Shown here in pieces: positions 1 through 12,304 of a stretch of 64,000 nucleotides of DNA. The notes beneath the pieces are model-generated. The model searched no databases, was not told the origin of the DNA, and saw only the letters and a program-made list of their open reading frames with translations. The DNA comes from Chlorobaculum thiosulfatiphilum (GTDB lineage: Bacteria > Bacteroidota > Chlorobiia > Chlorobiales > Chlorobiaceae). Every line of letters begins with the position of its first letter. Position 1 is the first letter of the stretch. The translations under genes were made by a program, and so were the position numbers. Where the stretch lies: assembly GCF_006265165.1 (NCBI RefSeq), contig NZ_VDCH01000010.1, positions 1 to 64,000 of the forward strand. The letters run 5' to 3'.

Positions 1-726
1 CCCCCAAACGCCGCCACCCCCACAAACTCAATCCCACCCCGCACCACCTGCGCGGCGGAGTGGTAGTGTCCGCTCAGCACGGCGCGGACATTCGGATAGC
101 GCAACAGAATAGCAACAACTTCTTCGTGATTCCACAACAGGCCGTGTTTTTCGTCGGTGGTTTCTTTGAGGAGCGGGAGATGGCTGAGGATGATGACTTG
201 CTCTTCGTTTTTCAGGGCGAGGTCTAGTTCACTCACGAGCCATTCGAGTTGTTGGCTGCCGATGGCTCCGCAGTAGAAGGGGGCGTTGACGACGTCTCGG
301 TAGTATTCTAAAAGGTGGCGGTCGGCTTCGGTTTGAGGTTCGTTGATGGCGGAGACCTCCATGCCGTCGAGCACGATGAAGCGAGTGCCGTGCGAGGCGA
401 AGGTGTAGTAGAGGCTGTCGAGGCCCATGATCTCGCGGTATCGCTTGGGCGGAACGGCGAGGCAGTGGTTGCCGGCTACGTGATAGACCTTGCCGGGGAA
501 GCGGGCGAGCATGTCGCGCACGGCGATGAGGTCCTTCTCGGTTTCGGGGCCTTGGCGGCTGATGAGGTCGCCGAGCTGGATGACGAATTCAGCGCCTTCG
601 CGCGTCCACTTTTCAATACACCGTTCGAGACCGGCTTTCGTCTGCTCGCCGGTCTCGGTTTCGGGGTTGTAGTGAATGTCGGTGACGATGCCGAACCGGA
701 GCGCGTCGCGTGCCTTCTCGCTCATG
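1..726 (-). CDS. Calcineurin-like metallophosphoesterase (3' end outside window)
   Basis: Reading leftward from an ATG at 724-726, the frame is open to the window edge for 242 codons, so the C-terminus is missing. The metallophosphoesterase metal-site motifs appear in order: TDIHYN near residue 15, GDLISRQ near 50, GNHC near 82, LSHLPL near 190 and GHYH near 220. The third motif has Cys where most relatives have Asp or Glu. The arrangement resembles the Mn-dependent ADP-ribose/CDP-alcohol diphosphatase branch, which cleaves pyrophosphate bonds in nucleotide-sugar or nucleotide-alcohol compounds; the substrate here is inferred only. It begins 10 bases after the prfB stop and is probably co-transcribed with it. 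No signal peptide is visible, so it should be cytoplasmic. Confidence 0.85.
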
Positions 727-736
727 ATCTTTTCGA

Positions 737-1832
737 TCAGTCGCCGAATTCGGAGAGGTAGCGCTTGATGTATTCGTCGAGGTCGCCATCGAGCACGTTT
801 TCTACGTCAAAGCGCTCGTAGTTGGTGCGGTGATCCTTGATGCGCCGGTCATCGAGCACGTAACTGCGAATCTGGCTTCCCCACTCGATCTTCTTCTTCT
901 TGCCTTCGATCTCGCGTTTCTGCGCCTCCTCCTCTTCGCGCTTGCGCTGGTAGAGCTGGGCCATGAGCATCTTCATGGCGCGTTCCCGGTTCTGGAACTG
1001 CGAGCGCTCCTCCTGACAGCCCACCACGATGCCTGACGGGATGTGCTTGATGCGCACGGCGGTTTCGACCTTGTTGACGTTCTGTCCCCCCTTGCCGCCG
1101 CTGCGGAAGGTGGAGAGTTCGAGATCCTCCTTGCGCACTTCGATCTCGACGTCGGGCGGCGCTTCGGGGTAGGTGAAGACGCTGGCGAACGAGGTGTGGC
1201 GGCGGGCGTTGGAGTCGTAGGGCGAGACCCTGACGAGCCGGTGTACGCCGTTCTCAGCCTTGAGGTAGCCGTAGGCGTAAGGGCCTATAATTTCGAGCGT
1301 TGCGGTTTTGATGCCAGCACCTTCGCCCTCCTGGTAGTCGTCGGTGAAGACCTTGAACCCTTTGCGCTCGGCCCAGCGCATGTACATGCGGTAGAGCATC
1401 TCGGCCCAGTCCTGCGCCTCGGTGCCGCCCGCGCCCGCGTGGATGATGATCATGGCGTTGCCCGCGTCATCCTTGCCGGAGAGCATGTTGCGGAACTCCA
1501 GCTTGCCGATCTCCTCTTCGATCCGGTCGAGCGTGGCGTCGAGGTCGGTGACGAGCGATTCGTCTTCGAGTTCCGTGGCGATCTCGATCTCCTCGCCAGC
1601 ATTGCGGGCGGCGGCGCTGAGCAGATCGAACTCCTCGACCCAGGATTTGTGCTCCTTCAGCTCCTTGATGAGGGCGTTGGCCGCTTTCTGGTCGTTCCAG
1701 AAATCGGGCGCTGACGAAATTTTCTCCAGGTCGCTTACTTTTTCTTTGCGTTCATCGATGTTAAAGATACCCCCGTAACTGGTTCAGGCGGTGCTCAATG
1801 GCGTGCAGGCGATCTTTTTCTGGGTCGAACAT
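737..1832 (-). CDS. prfB: Peptide chain release factor 2, with programmed +1 frameshift
   Basis: RF2 releases finished peptides at UGA and UAA codons. Translation begins at ATG 1830-1832 and meets a UAA (1761-1763) after 23 codons; shifting +1 there opens a second frame of 341 codons ending at 737, giving about 364 residues, the normal RF2 length (E. coli has 365). The first frame ends in LRGYL, as in E. coli RF2. The downstream frame holds the GGQ catalytic loop ([10 protein letters not shown]) and the stop-codon recognition tripeptide as SPY (VRVSPYDSN) where E. coli has SPF. The N-terminal part is a helical, acidic region typical of the family. The gene is followed by the metallophosphoesterase after 10 bases. 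The break is therefore regulatory, not a mutation. Confidence 0.95.
1757..1776 (-). promoter_or_regulatory. prfB programmed +1 frameshift site with UAA stop
   Basis: On the minus strand the sequence reads CGGGGG TAT CTT TAA C. This matches the well-studied RF2 frameshift cassette: an internal Shine-Dalgarno-like G-run (1770-1775), the slippery CUU codon (1764-1766) and an in-frame stop (1761-1763). In E. coli the stop is UGA; here it is UAA, which both RF1 and RF2 recognise. After the shift, reading resumes with AAC ATC GAT. The spacing from the G-run to CUU is the same as in the E. coli element. Confidence 0.9.
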
Positions 1833-2172
1833 GGTCGTAAAAGTCAGAATTTGGTTGAAACTTTGCTCACGAAAAGAATCATTTTTTCCCATCAAAACAA
1901 AAGTCAGTCGCACGGAAGTTTTTAATGGGGCTGATCGCTGGTGGCTATCGAATTATTGCACCGCGGGTTAACATGGCATCATATCCTCTAAAATACCTAT
2001 GGTTGCCAAACCCCGAATTGTTCGCTAAATTTCCATCACAGCAGATGACCCGTATCTGCGACATAAGGCTCAAAAGGCAGCATATTGTCCACCTACCGCA
2101 GGCCTGAGGCCATAGGTCATTGATTCTGTTGTTTTGTTCAGAAGTATCAAACCCTTTGGATATTGTACTACT
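1833..2172. other. Intergenic region between divergent prfB and the hydrolase gene
   Basis: About 340 bases, more AT-rich than the flanking genes. It must hold the promoters of prfB (leftward) and of the hydrolase gene (rightward). A 60-codon open frame at 1925-2107 has no coding character. No tRNA, terminator or recognisable operator was seen. Confidence 0.5.
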
Positions 2173-4767
2173 ATGCTGAACTCAAAACGCATCAACAGAC
2201 CAAAAGCGTCCCGGCACTATGTCGTTGTCGCGCATGGTATCGGTGATCAGAAGCTCAATACCACCATTCCGTCTGTCGTACAACGCTTTGCCGAGGTGCG
2301 GCAAAAGCACAGCAAAAATACTTACGAATTTGTCATTCCCGCTTCGCTTTCATCGCAATCGGTGAGGTCGGAGACAGAGAAGCTTGGATGGTCTGAATTC
2401 AGAGGTATTCCTGTTCGTCTCGATGATCTCAAAGAGGATTTCGACGGTGCGCCGCCAACAAAGACCGCCGGGGAGAATTTCCGGTTTGTCGAGATGCACT
2501 GGCAGGATATTCTTCAGCGCCACCAAGAGGATTTCGCATCCGATCTGGAGGTATGGTCGAAAGCCATGCTCGATCGTCTCCAGGACAAAGCGATCACTCC
2601 TGAAGGGTGGCTGCCGAGGTGGGCTGAACCAATGCTTGACTCGATTGCGAGGGTGGCGGTGCCACTGAAAAAAATGCTTGCGTTCAAGTTTTCTCCACAG
2701 GTGAAATACGTCGCGAACGACTATATGGGCGATGTTCACCTGTATGGAGATTACGCCAGAACACGCGGGGAGTCAGTACGCCATTTTCATGCGACGCTCA
2801 CCAAGCTCATGTTCTATGATTTTCTTGACTGGCGAAAACGCGAATTACAGGTAAGCCGTCTCAATCACGAAGCGCTTCACGCAGAACCTTACCAAAAGCC
2901 GGAGATTACCGTCATCGCTCACAGCCTTGGAAGCATCATGTGTTTCGACGCGCTGGTTTATGCCCACGCGAAACGTGAAGTCCGGGAAGCGTCGAGTGAA
3001 AGTATCGAGTTTGTTTCGAGTTTTCCCTTTTTCGGCTACAGGCAGCCGTCAAAGGAGGAAAATGGTGTATGGGGAAAGCACGTCGGCCAGCTTGAACGCT
3101 TTGTCAAAGATGTAGATGGTCGTCTCATCGAGATGGCGGTGTACGACTTTATCAAGAAGCACTTTAGCGATATTTTCGAGATGTTAGACGCATGCTTGAG
3201 AAGAAATGGTTTTTCCGAAGAGCGGATCGACAACGAGCGTACATCACTTTTCCAGTTGCTGAGGGGCGAGCATCTGGTTGACCAGTGGCGTAAAGCTGGA
3301 GATAACGCTGTCATTGAGCGCATTGCCAACGCACTGGAAACGCAGAAAACACCCGATCAGGATGATATCATAAAATTCGCGAAGCAAGCATGTGTCAAAG
3401 ATGATGTCGCTTTAGGTGAAAGAATCAGGGCGATATTCGACGGAATCAAAAACGATCCTTTGATATTCGCTCAAGAAATCTATAAAAACTTCAGGGACTT
3501 TCGTGATTCCTATTGGGACAGCTTTCTCAAAGGTTTTTCCGTAACGGATTGCGAAAGAGAGGATTGTGACAGAGCACAATTTTTCGTACAGGAAGACACA
3601 AAAGAACCTCCGAAAATAAATTCCGCTGTAAGCTCCTCAATCCCGTTTCTGCTTTGGAAAAATTGTGTTCGGAATTTCATTACGATCGGTTCGCCGATAG
3701 ACAAGTATATCGCGCTGTGGCGTCAGAATTACAAACACCTTGGACTGTACAAGGAGTATGACAAAAATTTTGGAATTGGTCAATATGACTTTCCATCCGA
3801 TAGCGACGATAAAATAAAACATTACAATTTCTGCGACGAACAAGACCCTGTAGGCCATCATCTTGATATGTCAAGAAAGACAGATGTTTACGGACATATT
3901 TTCAGCAACCCTGAAAAGAGCGATATCGTCTATCAACGTTACGGCGTCCCAGGGCTTGCTCATAATATGTACTGGGAGGATGATGATCTGTTCAAGGGGA
4001 TACTGGAACAGATCATAGATGATAGTGAGTCTTCAGTTGACTTGACCAGTAAAGAGTTCAGATTGAAGAAAAATGCAAAAAAGCAAGGATTTCTTTGGGC
4101 CTATTTCCGGATTCCGCTGATGGTGTCACTGATCACGTCGCTGCTGATAACCTATTCGATGAACAGCATGTTCAACAAACATATGTTCAGTGGCGTCTTG
4201 TGGCTTCTGATAACGCTGTACCTGTGGGTCACGCCCGGCTTCAGTAAATTTTTCATGCAAAGGAGAAACCCGGAGAACATCAATAAATCGACACTGCGTA
4301 TTTTCCTTGAAAATCTGTTTTCCAAAGGCCTCTTTTCATTATTGCTTTCTGTAGCAGTCAAGTGGCGTCGCATCCTGGTCGTGCAGGCTGAAGGCCCCAA
4401 GGGGGTTTGCGAAAATGACAATATCTATCTTCGCATTCAGACACATGAAGACAAGCTTGTCTGGGTCCAATTTTTAGGGAGATGGCTGGCGCGGTTTGTT
4501 GGCGCGGCTTTATTGTTGGCGTGGCTTGGGTGGTTGACCGGAAGCTATTTACCCCGGAACTCAATTGTTAACACCGGATGGGAGGGCCTGATAAGTGTAT
4601 TGCGTTTGTGGTTTAGCGAACAACCCATCTTTCCGTATAACCTGTTTGGAAATCTTGTCACGAACATCACCGTCTTTTTTGGCTTAAGTGCGCTGGTGAT
4701 TTACCTGAGCGTGTTGCTCTGGGAGCTTATCTATTTCTTTTATATCAGAAAAACACTGCGAACGTAG
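2173..4767 (+). CDS. Large alpha/beta-hydrolase-fold protein with C-terminal membrane segments
   Basis: An 864-residue protein of unknown role. The N-terminal part has the marks of an alpha/beta hydrolase (lipase/esterase-like): an oxyanion-type HGIGDQ at residues 21-26, a nucleophile elbow AHSLGS with Ser251, and a later block FITIGSPID (about 505) followed by DEQDPVGHH (about 556-564), which could supply the catalytic Asp and His. From about residue 640 there are four or five hydrophobic stretches ending in a strongly aromatic helix, so the C-terminus is membrane-anchored. A TTG 39 bases upstream is an alternative start; ATG 2173 is preferred because it directly precedes the first beta strand. 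Codon use is more AT-rich than in the neighbours and it stands alone, flanked by a terminator, which suggests acquisition by transfer. A membrane-directed lipase used in defence is possible but only inferred. Confidence 0.7.
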   Translation: MLNSKRINRPKASRHYVVVAHGIGDQKLNTTIPSVVQRFAEVRQKHSKNTYEFVIPASLSSQSVRSETEKLGWSEFRGIPVRLDDLKEDFDGAPPTKTAGENFRFVEMHWQDILQRHQEDFASDLEVWSKAMLDRLQDKAITPEGWLPRWAEPMLDSIARVAVPLKKMLAFKFSPQVKYVANDYMGDVHLYGDYARTRGESVRHFHATLTKLMFYDFLDWRKRELQVSRLNHEALHAEPYQKPEITVIAHSLGSIMCFDALVYAHAKREVREASSESIEFVSSFPFFGYRQPSKEENGVWGKHVGQLERFVKDVDGRLIEMAVYDFIKKHFSDIFEMLDACLRRNGFSEERIDNERTSLFQLLRGEHLVDQWRKAGDNAVIERIANALETQKTPDQDDIIKFAKQACVKDDVALGERIRAIFDGIKNDPLIFAQEIYKNFRDFRDSYWDSFLKGFSVTDCEREDCDRAQFFVQEDTKEPPKINSAVSSSIPFLLWKNCVRNFITIGSPIDKYIALWRQNYKHLGLYKEYDKNFGIGQYDFPSDSDDKIKHYNFCDEQDPVGHHLDMSRKTDVYGHIFSNPEKSDIVYQRYGVPGLAHNMYWEDDDLFKGILEQIIDDSESSVDLTSKEFRLKKNAKKQGFLWAYFRIPLMVSLITSLLITYSMNSMFNKHMFSGVLWLLITLYLWVTPGFSKFFMQRRNPENINKSTLRIFLENLFSKGLFSLLLSVAVKWRRILVVQAEGPKGVCENDNIYLRIQTHEDKLVWVQFLGRWLARFVGAALLLAWLGWLTGSYLPRNSIVNTGWEGLISVLRLWFSEQPIFPYNLFGNLVTNITVFFGLSALVIYLSVLLWELIYFFYIRKTLRT

Positions 4768-4822
4768 CGAATTTGGGGCGCCTGACCAGTCATGGATACA
4801 GCCTGGCCTTTATCTGTACACG

Positions 4823-4856
4823 ATCCCCATGAAAAACGTGGGGATTTTGTATTTTG
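4823..4856 (+). terminator. Rho-independent terminator after the hydrolase gene
   Basis: A 9-bp stem (ATCCCCATG paired with CGTGGGGAT, one T-G pair) closes an AAAAA loop and is followed by TTTGTATTTT. It lies 55 bases after the hydrolase stop and separates that gene from glgE. Confidence 0.8.
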
Positions 4857-4992
4857 AGCTGCCGATTCATGGATGCAAAACGCGGTTATTTTCGCTCTTT
4901 CTGGTTCATTCAACAGAGAGGGAGAGCCGGCATCCAGTTGGCTGGCTTCCGGCCTCCGGAGGTTCTATCCGAAGTTCCACTCATTACCGCCT

Positions 4993-6993
4993 ATGAAACC
5001 AGAGTTTCTCTTGCCTGCCCCGATCCGTCCAGATCGCCCCTTTGACGGACGTCGGCGTGTCGTGATCGACCGTGTTTTCCCTGAAATCGACGGCGGGCGC
5101 TTTCCCGTCAAGAGAGTCGAGGGCGAGCGAATGACGGCGGAAGCCGATATTTTCACCGATGGCGCGGACACCATCGTGGCCGAGCTGCTCTATCGCCGGA
5201 AGGGCGACGCGGAGTGGAGCGCCTCGCCGATGACGCACCTCGGCAACGACCGCTGGTCGTCGGCGTTCGGGGTTGGCGCGCCGGGGATGTACGAATATAC
5301 CGTCCGGGCGTGGGTCGATCATTTCGAGACCTGGCGCAAGGGGTTGCGCAAAAAGCTTGACGCGGGGCAGGATGTGTCGCTCGACCTGCGCATCGGCGCG
5401 ACGCTCGTCGAGCTTGGCGCGGCTCGCGCGGCGGACGAGGATGCCGGGACGCTGCATCACTATGTCGGCCTGCTCACGGTAGGCGCGAGCGAGGCGGCGC
5501 TCGGCGAAGGACTTGCGGCAGCCATGCGACGCGCCCCCGAAAAAGCGATGGCGACGCTGTACGACAAGATTCTGCTGCTCCAGATCGACCAGAAAAAGGC
5601 CGGGTTCAGCACTTGGTACGAACTCTTTCCCCGCTCGTGGGCTGAGGAACCGGGCCGGCACGGCACCTTCCGCGACTGCATGAAGCTGTTGCCGCGCATC
5701 GCCCTGATGGGCTTCGACGTGCTCTACCTGCCGCCGATCCACCCCATCGGCGTGACGAAGCGCAAGGGCAAGAACAACGCGCTCGTCGCCGGGCCGGAGG
5801 ATCCGGGAAGCTGCTGGGCGATCGGCAGCGCTGACGGCGGCCACACCTCGGTGCACCCCGAACTCGGCACGATGGAGGAGTTCGAGGCGTTCGTGCGGGA
5901 GGCCGAGAAGCACGGCATTTCGGTGGCGCTCGACATCGCCTTCCAGTGTTCGCCCGACCATCCGTGGGTCAAGGAGCATCCGCAGTGGTTCCGCTGGCGT
6001 CCCGACGGCACGGTACAGTTTGCCGAAAATCCGCCCAAGCGCTACGAGGACATTCTTCCCATCGACTTCGAGTCGGCGGACTGGCAGAACCTCTGGATCG
6101 CCCTGCGCGACGTATTCCTCTTCTGGATCGATAAAGGCGTGAAGATTTTCCGAGTCGATAATCCGCACACCAAGGGCTTCGCCTTTTGGGAGTGGGTGCT
6201 CGGCTCGATCCGCGAAGAGCATCCCGACACGATGTTCCTCGCCGAGGCGTTTACCCGCCCGAAGCTGATGGCGCGCTTGGCCAAGGGGGGCTACACCCAT
6301 TCTTATACCTACTTCACCTGGCGTAATACGAAGTACGAGCTTCAGGAGTACCTGACCGAGCTGACCCAGACCGAGCTGCGGGAGTACATGCGTCCGAACT
6401 TCTGGCCCAACACGCCCGATATTCTGCACGAGGAGTTGCAGGGCGGCAGCCGCGCTCGCTTCATCATTCGCTTCGTGCTCGCCGCCACGCTTTCGTCGAA
6501 CTACGGCATGTACGGCCCGGCCTACGAGCTGTGCGAACATGCGCCGTTCCCCGGCAAGGAGGAGTACATCGATTCGGAGAAGTACGAAATCAAGCAGTGG
6601 GAGCTCGACCGCCCAGGCAACATCCGCTCCGAAATCGCGATGGTCAATCGCATCCGCCACAACAATCCGGCGCTCCAGCAGACCAGCGACATCACCTTCG
6701 TGACGATCGACGTGTCGCGGGGCCAGGAGCACGACCAGCTTATCGGTTACGTCAAGTGCTCGCCCGACGGCGAGAACGTCATCCTCACGGTGGTCACGCT
6801 CGACGACAGGAACACGCGCGGCGGCTGGCTGCGCTTTCCGCTCGAAAAGTTCGGGTTGCCGCACACCGAGCGCTTCACGGTCGAAGACCTGATTTCAGGC
6901 CGCACCTACGAGTGGAACGGCGAGTGGAACTACGTCGAGCTGAATCCGCACCAGATGCCCGCGCACATTTTCAGGGTCAATCTGCCATCATAA
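4993..6993 (+). CDS. glgE: Alpha-1,4-glucan:maltose-1-phosphate maltosyltransferase
   Basis: GlgE (GH13 subfamily 3) adds maltosyl units from alpha-maltose-1-phosphate to the non-reducing end of alpha-1,4-glucan. The 666-residue protein has the family's N-terminal beta domain (about 1-110), a helical insert and the GH13 barrel. The signature KIFRVDNPHTK carries the nucleophile Asp389; the acid/base Glu418 lies in MFLAEAFTRPK, 29 residues later, the same spacing as in mycobacterial GlgE; NTPDIL holds the third acidic residue. The frame is open 120 bases further upstream, but ATG 4993 (MKPEFLLPAP) begins where family similarity begins. It is followed after 24 bases by treS-mak, whose product supplies its substrate. 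A very long open frame on the opposite strand is an artefact of high GC. Confidence 0.95.
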   Translation: MKPEFLLPAPIRPDRPFDGRRRVVIDRVFPEIDGGRFPVKRVEGERMTAEADIFTDGADTIVAELLYRRKGDAEWSASPMTHLGNDRWSSAFGVGAPGMYEYTVRAWVDHFETWRKGLRKKLDAGQDVSLDLRIGATLVELGAARAADEDAGTLHHYVGLLTVGASEAALGEGLAAAMRRAPEKAMATLYDKILLLQIDQKKAGFSTWYELFPRSWAEEPGRHGTFRDCMKLLPRIALMGFDVLYLPPIHPIGVTKRKGKNNALVAGPEDPGSCWAIGSADGGHTSVHPELGTMEEFEAFVREAEKHGISVALDIAFQCSPDHPWVKEHPQWFRWRPDGTVQFAENPPKRYEDILPIDFESADWQNLWIALRDVFLFWIDKGVKIFRVDNPHTKGFAFWEWVLGSIREEHPDTMFLAEAFTRPKLMARLAKGGYTHSYTYFTWRNTKYELQEYLTELTQTELREYMRPNFWPNTPDILHEELQGGSRARFIIRFVLAATLSSNYGMYGPAYELCEHAPFPGKEEYIDSEKYEIKQWELDRPGNIRSEIAMVNRIRHNNPALQQTSDITFVTIDVSRGQEHDQLIGYVKCSPDGENVILTVVTLDDRNTRGGWLRFPLEKFGLPHTERFTVEDLISGRTYEWNGEWNYVELNPHQMPAHIFRVNLPS

Positions 6994-7017
6994 TCTACAC
7001 TCATTTTTCAAGCACCA

Positions 7018-10344
<3,327 letters not shown>

Positions 10345-10362
10345 GCTTTTTTGCCCATTTTT

Positions 10363-10405
10363 CGCCGGTCTGTCGCGTTCATCTGACAGACCGGCGTTTT
10401 TTTTT
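10363..10405 (+). terminator. Strong rho-independent terminator after treS
   Basis: A perfect 12-bp stem, CGCCGGTCTGTC paired with GACAGACCGGCG, with a 9-base loop, followed by a run of ten T residues (10396-10405). It ends the glgE-treS operon. Confidence 0.95.
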
Positions 10406-10450
10406 GCTGTTTTTGATTCCGATGTCGAGGCCGGTCAGAATTTGCATGAT

Positions 10451-11098
10451 ATGATTGAACACCATCTCGAAACAACGATCAGCGGGCGCTACCTCGTCGA
10501 AGCGCCGGACGGCCACGCTCCCTTTTCGCTGCTCGCCGGATTCCACGGCTACGGCCAGACCGCCGAAGACGAGCTTGCAATGCTCCGGCAGATTCCCGGT
10601 TCGGAACGCTTCGCGCTTTGCTCCATCGAAGCGCTGCACCCCTTCATCAACGCCAAAGGCCAGCCCGGCGCGAGCTGGATGACCCGGCGCGACCGCGAAC
10701 GGCGCATCGCCGAAAACGTGCGTTACGCCGATGCCGTCATCGGGCGCGTGACGGCGGAGCTGCCGTTCGATGGCCGCCTCGTGCTGCACGGTTTCTCGCA
10801 AGGCGCGGGAATGGCCAGCCGCGCGGCGCTGATCGGTCGTCACGCTGTGTCAGGCGTGATGCTTCTCGGTGGCGACATCCCGCCGGAACTCGACGATCTC
10901 GCGCGGATGCGAGCCGCGCATCTCGCCCGCGGCGACCACGACCGCCTTTATCCGCAGAAGCGCTTTGAGGCCGACATTATCCGGTTGCGAGAGACTGGCA
11001 TCGATCCGGCGGTGACGCTTTTCCACGGTGGGCACGGCCCGACCGGCGAGTATTTTGAGGCAGCGGGGAGGTTTCTGGCAGGGATGGAGTTCGTCTGA
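10451..11098 (+). CDS. Phospholipase/carboxylesterase-family alpha/beta hydrolase
   Basis: A 215-residue cytoplasmic serine hydrolase. The oxyanion region GFHGYGQ lies near residue 30, the nucleophile elbow GFSQGAGMA near 115, an acidic residue in RGDHDRLYP near 160, and the catalytic His in FHGGHGPT near 195. The size and motif order match the carboxylesterase/phospholipase family (YpfH/YtpA type), which hydrolyses short acyl esters; the true substrate is unknown. ATG 10451 is preferred over an upstream TTG at 10442 on codon grounds. It follows the treS terminator, so it has its own promoter, and an intergenic repeat element lies just downstream. Confidence 0.8.
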   Translation: MIEHHLETTISGRYLVEAPDGHAPFSLLAGFHGYGQTAEDELAMLRQIPGSERFALCSIEALHPFINAKGQPGASWMTRRDRERRIAENVRYADAVIGRVTAELPFDGRLVLHGFSQGAGMASRAALIGRHAVSGVMLLGGDIPPELDDLARMRAAHLARGDHDRLYPQKRFEADIIRLRETGIDPAVTLFHGGHGPTGEYFEAAGRFLAGMEFV

Positions 11099-11125
11099 GT
11101 TGAACGTGTTCCGTTTGCTTCTGGT

Positions 11126-11290
11126 GTCATTCTGAGTCCGACGCAGTCGGGGGAAGAATCCAGAAAAGTTTGTAACGCTTTTTACATTATTCTGTTATCT
11201 GGTGGCTTCAAAGAAACTGGATTCTTCACTTCGTTCAGAATGACCATCAAATGCAGACTTGCTTTACTGTTGTGGATTGCTTTTGAGACC
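11126..11290. repeat. Intergenic inverted-repeat element, copy 1
   Basis: The left arm (11126-11163) runs from GTCATTCTGAG to GAAGAATCCAG and the right arm (11217-11244) from CTGGATTCTTC to TCAGAATGAC; the two arms are imperfect inverted repeats, about 119 bp end to end. A related tail continues to about 11290 (CTGTTGTGGATTGCTTTTGA). A second copy lies at 12305-12470, on the other side of mazG and in the same orientation. There is no transposase, so a non-autonomous mobile element or structured RNA element is likely. Confidence 0.8.
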
Positions 11291-11335
11291 GCCTCATCAT
11301 TGTTGTTTGACGCATCGGCTGGAATCCAGATTAGC

Positions 11336-12148
11336 TCAGCGTCCCTTTTTCGCCTCGTTCCACAGCCCGTCCAGCTCTTCGGCGGAGAACTCCTGCCAGC
11401 ACCGGCCTGACGCCAGCACCGACTTCTCGACTTTGCGGAACCGCCCCATGAACTTGTTGGTCGCCTTGCGCAGGGCGTCTTCCGGATTTGTGTCGATGAA
11501 GCGGCTGTAGTTGACGATGGTGAAAAGCAGGTCGCCGAACTCCTCCTCACGCTCCTCTTTGCTGGCCGCGTTGCGCAGCTCGCCGATCTCCTCGGTGAGC
11601 TTGTCGAGCACCCCCTCGTCGCTTGGCCAGTCGAAGCCGACGCCAGCCACCTTCTTCTGCACCCGATAGGCCCGCAGCAGCTCCGACATCGCCTTCGGCA
11701 CACCATCGAGCAGGCTCGCGCGCCCCTCCTTCATCTTGAGACTCTCCCAGTTGCCGAGCACCTCCTCTTCGGTGTCGGCCTTCGCGCTGCCGAACACGTG
11801 CGGGTGACGGCTGATGAGCTTGTGGCAGAGCGCCTCGAACACCTCGATGAAGGTGAACTTCCCCGCCTCGTCGGCCAGCAGCACCTGAAAGCAGACGTGC
11901 AGAAAGAGGTCGCCCAGCTCCTTTTTCAGCTCCGGGTCGTCGCCGGAGTCGATGGCGTACACCAGCTCGTAGCTCTCTTCGAGCAAGAGGTGCGCCAGCG
12001 ACTCTGGCGTCTGCTTGCGATCCCACGGGCACTCGGAGCGCAGCACCTTGACGAGATTCACCACCCGCTCGAAATGTTCGGCAGGCGTGACGGCGTTATG
12101 GTTAAGGATGGACTTTTTGAGGGCGTCGATGGATTGCTGTTCTTTCAT
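11336..12148 (-). CDS. mazG: Nucleoside triphosphate pyrophosphohydrolase
   Basis: A 270-residue MazG, which hydrolyses (d)NTPs to NMP and pyrophosphate and helps clear aberrant nucleotides and moderate ppGpp. Two MazG repeats are visible, each with the metal-binding E-E-x-x-E...D pattern: LEESYELVYAI followed by KELGDLFLHV (residues about 55-85), and LTEEIGEL followed by EEEFGDLLFTI (about 190-215). LRSECPWDRKQTPESL is the classic N-terminal signature. The frame is open further upstream, but ATG 12148 (MKEQQSIDAL) begins the family-like region. It is monocistronic on the minus strand and is bracketed by two copies of one repeat. Confidence 0.93.
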   Translation of the reverse strand: MKEQQSIDALKKSILNHNAVTPAEHFERVVNLVKVLRSECPWDRKQTPESLAHLLLEESYELVYAIDSGDDPELKKELGDLFLHVCFQVLLADEAGKFTFIEVFEALCHKLISRHPHVFGSAKADTEEEVLGNWESLKMKEGRASLLDGVPKAMSELLRAYRVQKKVAGVGFDWPSDEGVLDKLTEEIGELRNAASKEEREEEFGDLLFTIVNYSRFIDTNPEDALRKATNKFMGRFRKVEKSVLASGRCWQEFSAEELDGLWNEAKKGR

Positions 12149-12304
12149 GATGACGGGGGCTTGTTGCGATGCACCCAAAGTTACTCTTTCGTGTGCAGAA
12201 TCCGTACTATTGAAATGACGAACACGCTTTGTCAATATTCGGCAGGAGGCTGTCTCGAAAGGAAAGACCAATTCTTTTTTTGTGCGGTCTCTTTTGTTTT
12301 TCCT

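Noticed and set aside
737-1832. prfB as a gene broken by a mutation
   Set aside because: The break has the full slippery cassette with the right spacing, and the joined product is of normal RF2 length; it is a programmed frameshift.
1925-2107. A 60-codon frame in the prfB-hydrolase gap
   Set aside because: No ribosome site, no protein-like composition, and located in the divergent promoter region.
4984-6864. A 626-codon open frame on the minus strand opposite glgE, and similar long frames opposite treS, proC-BatD and the radical SAM gene
   Set aside because: They mirror GC-rich third positions of the real genes, have no family motifs, and give Arg/Ala/Leu/Val-rich nonsense proteins.
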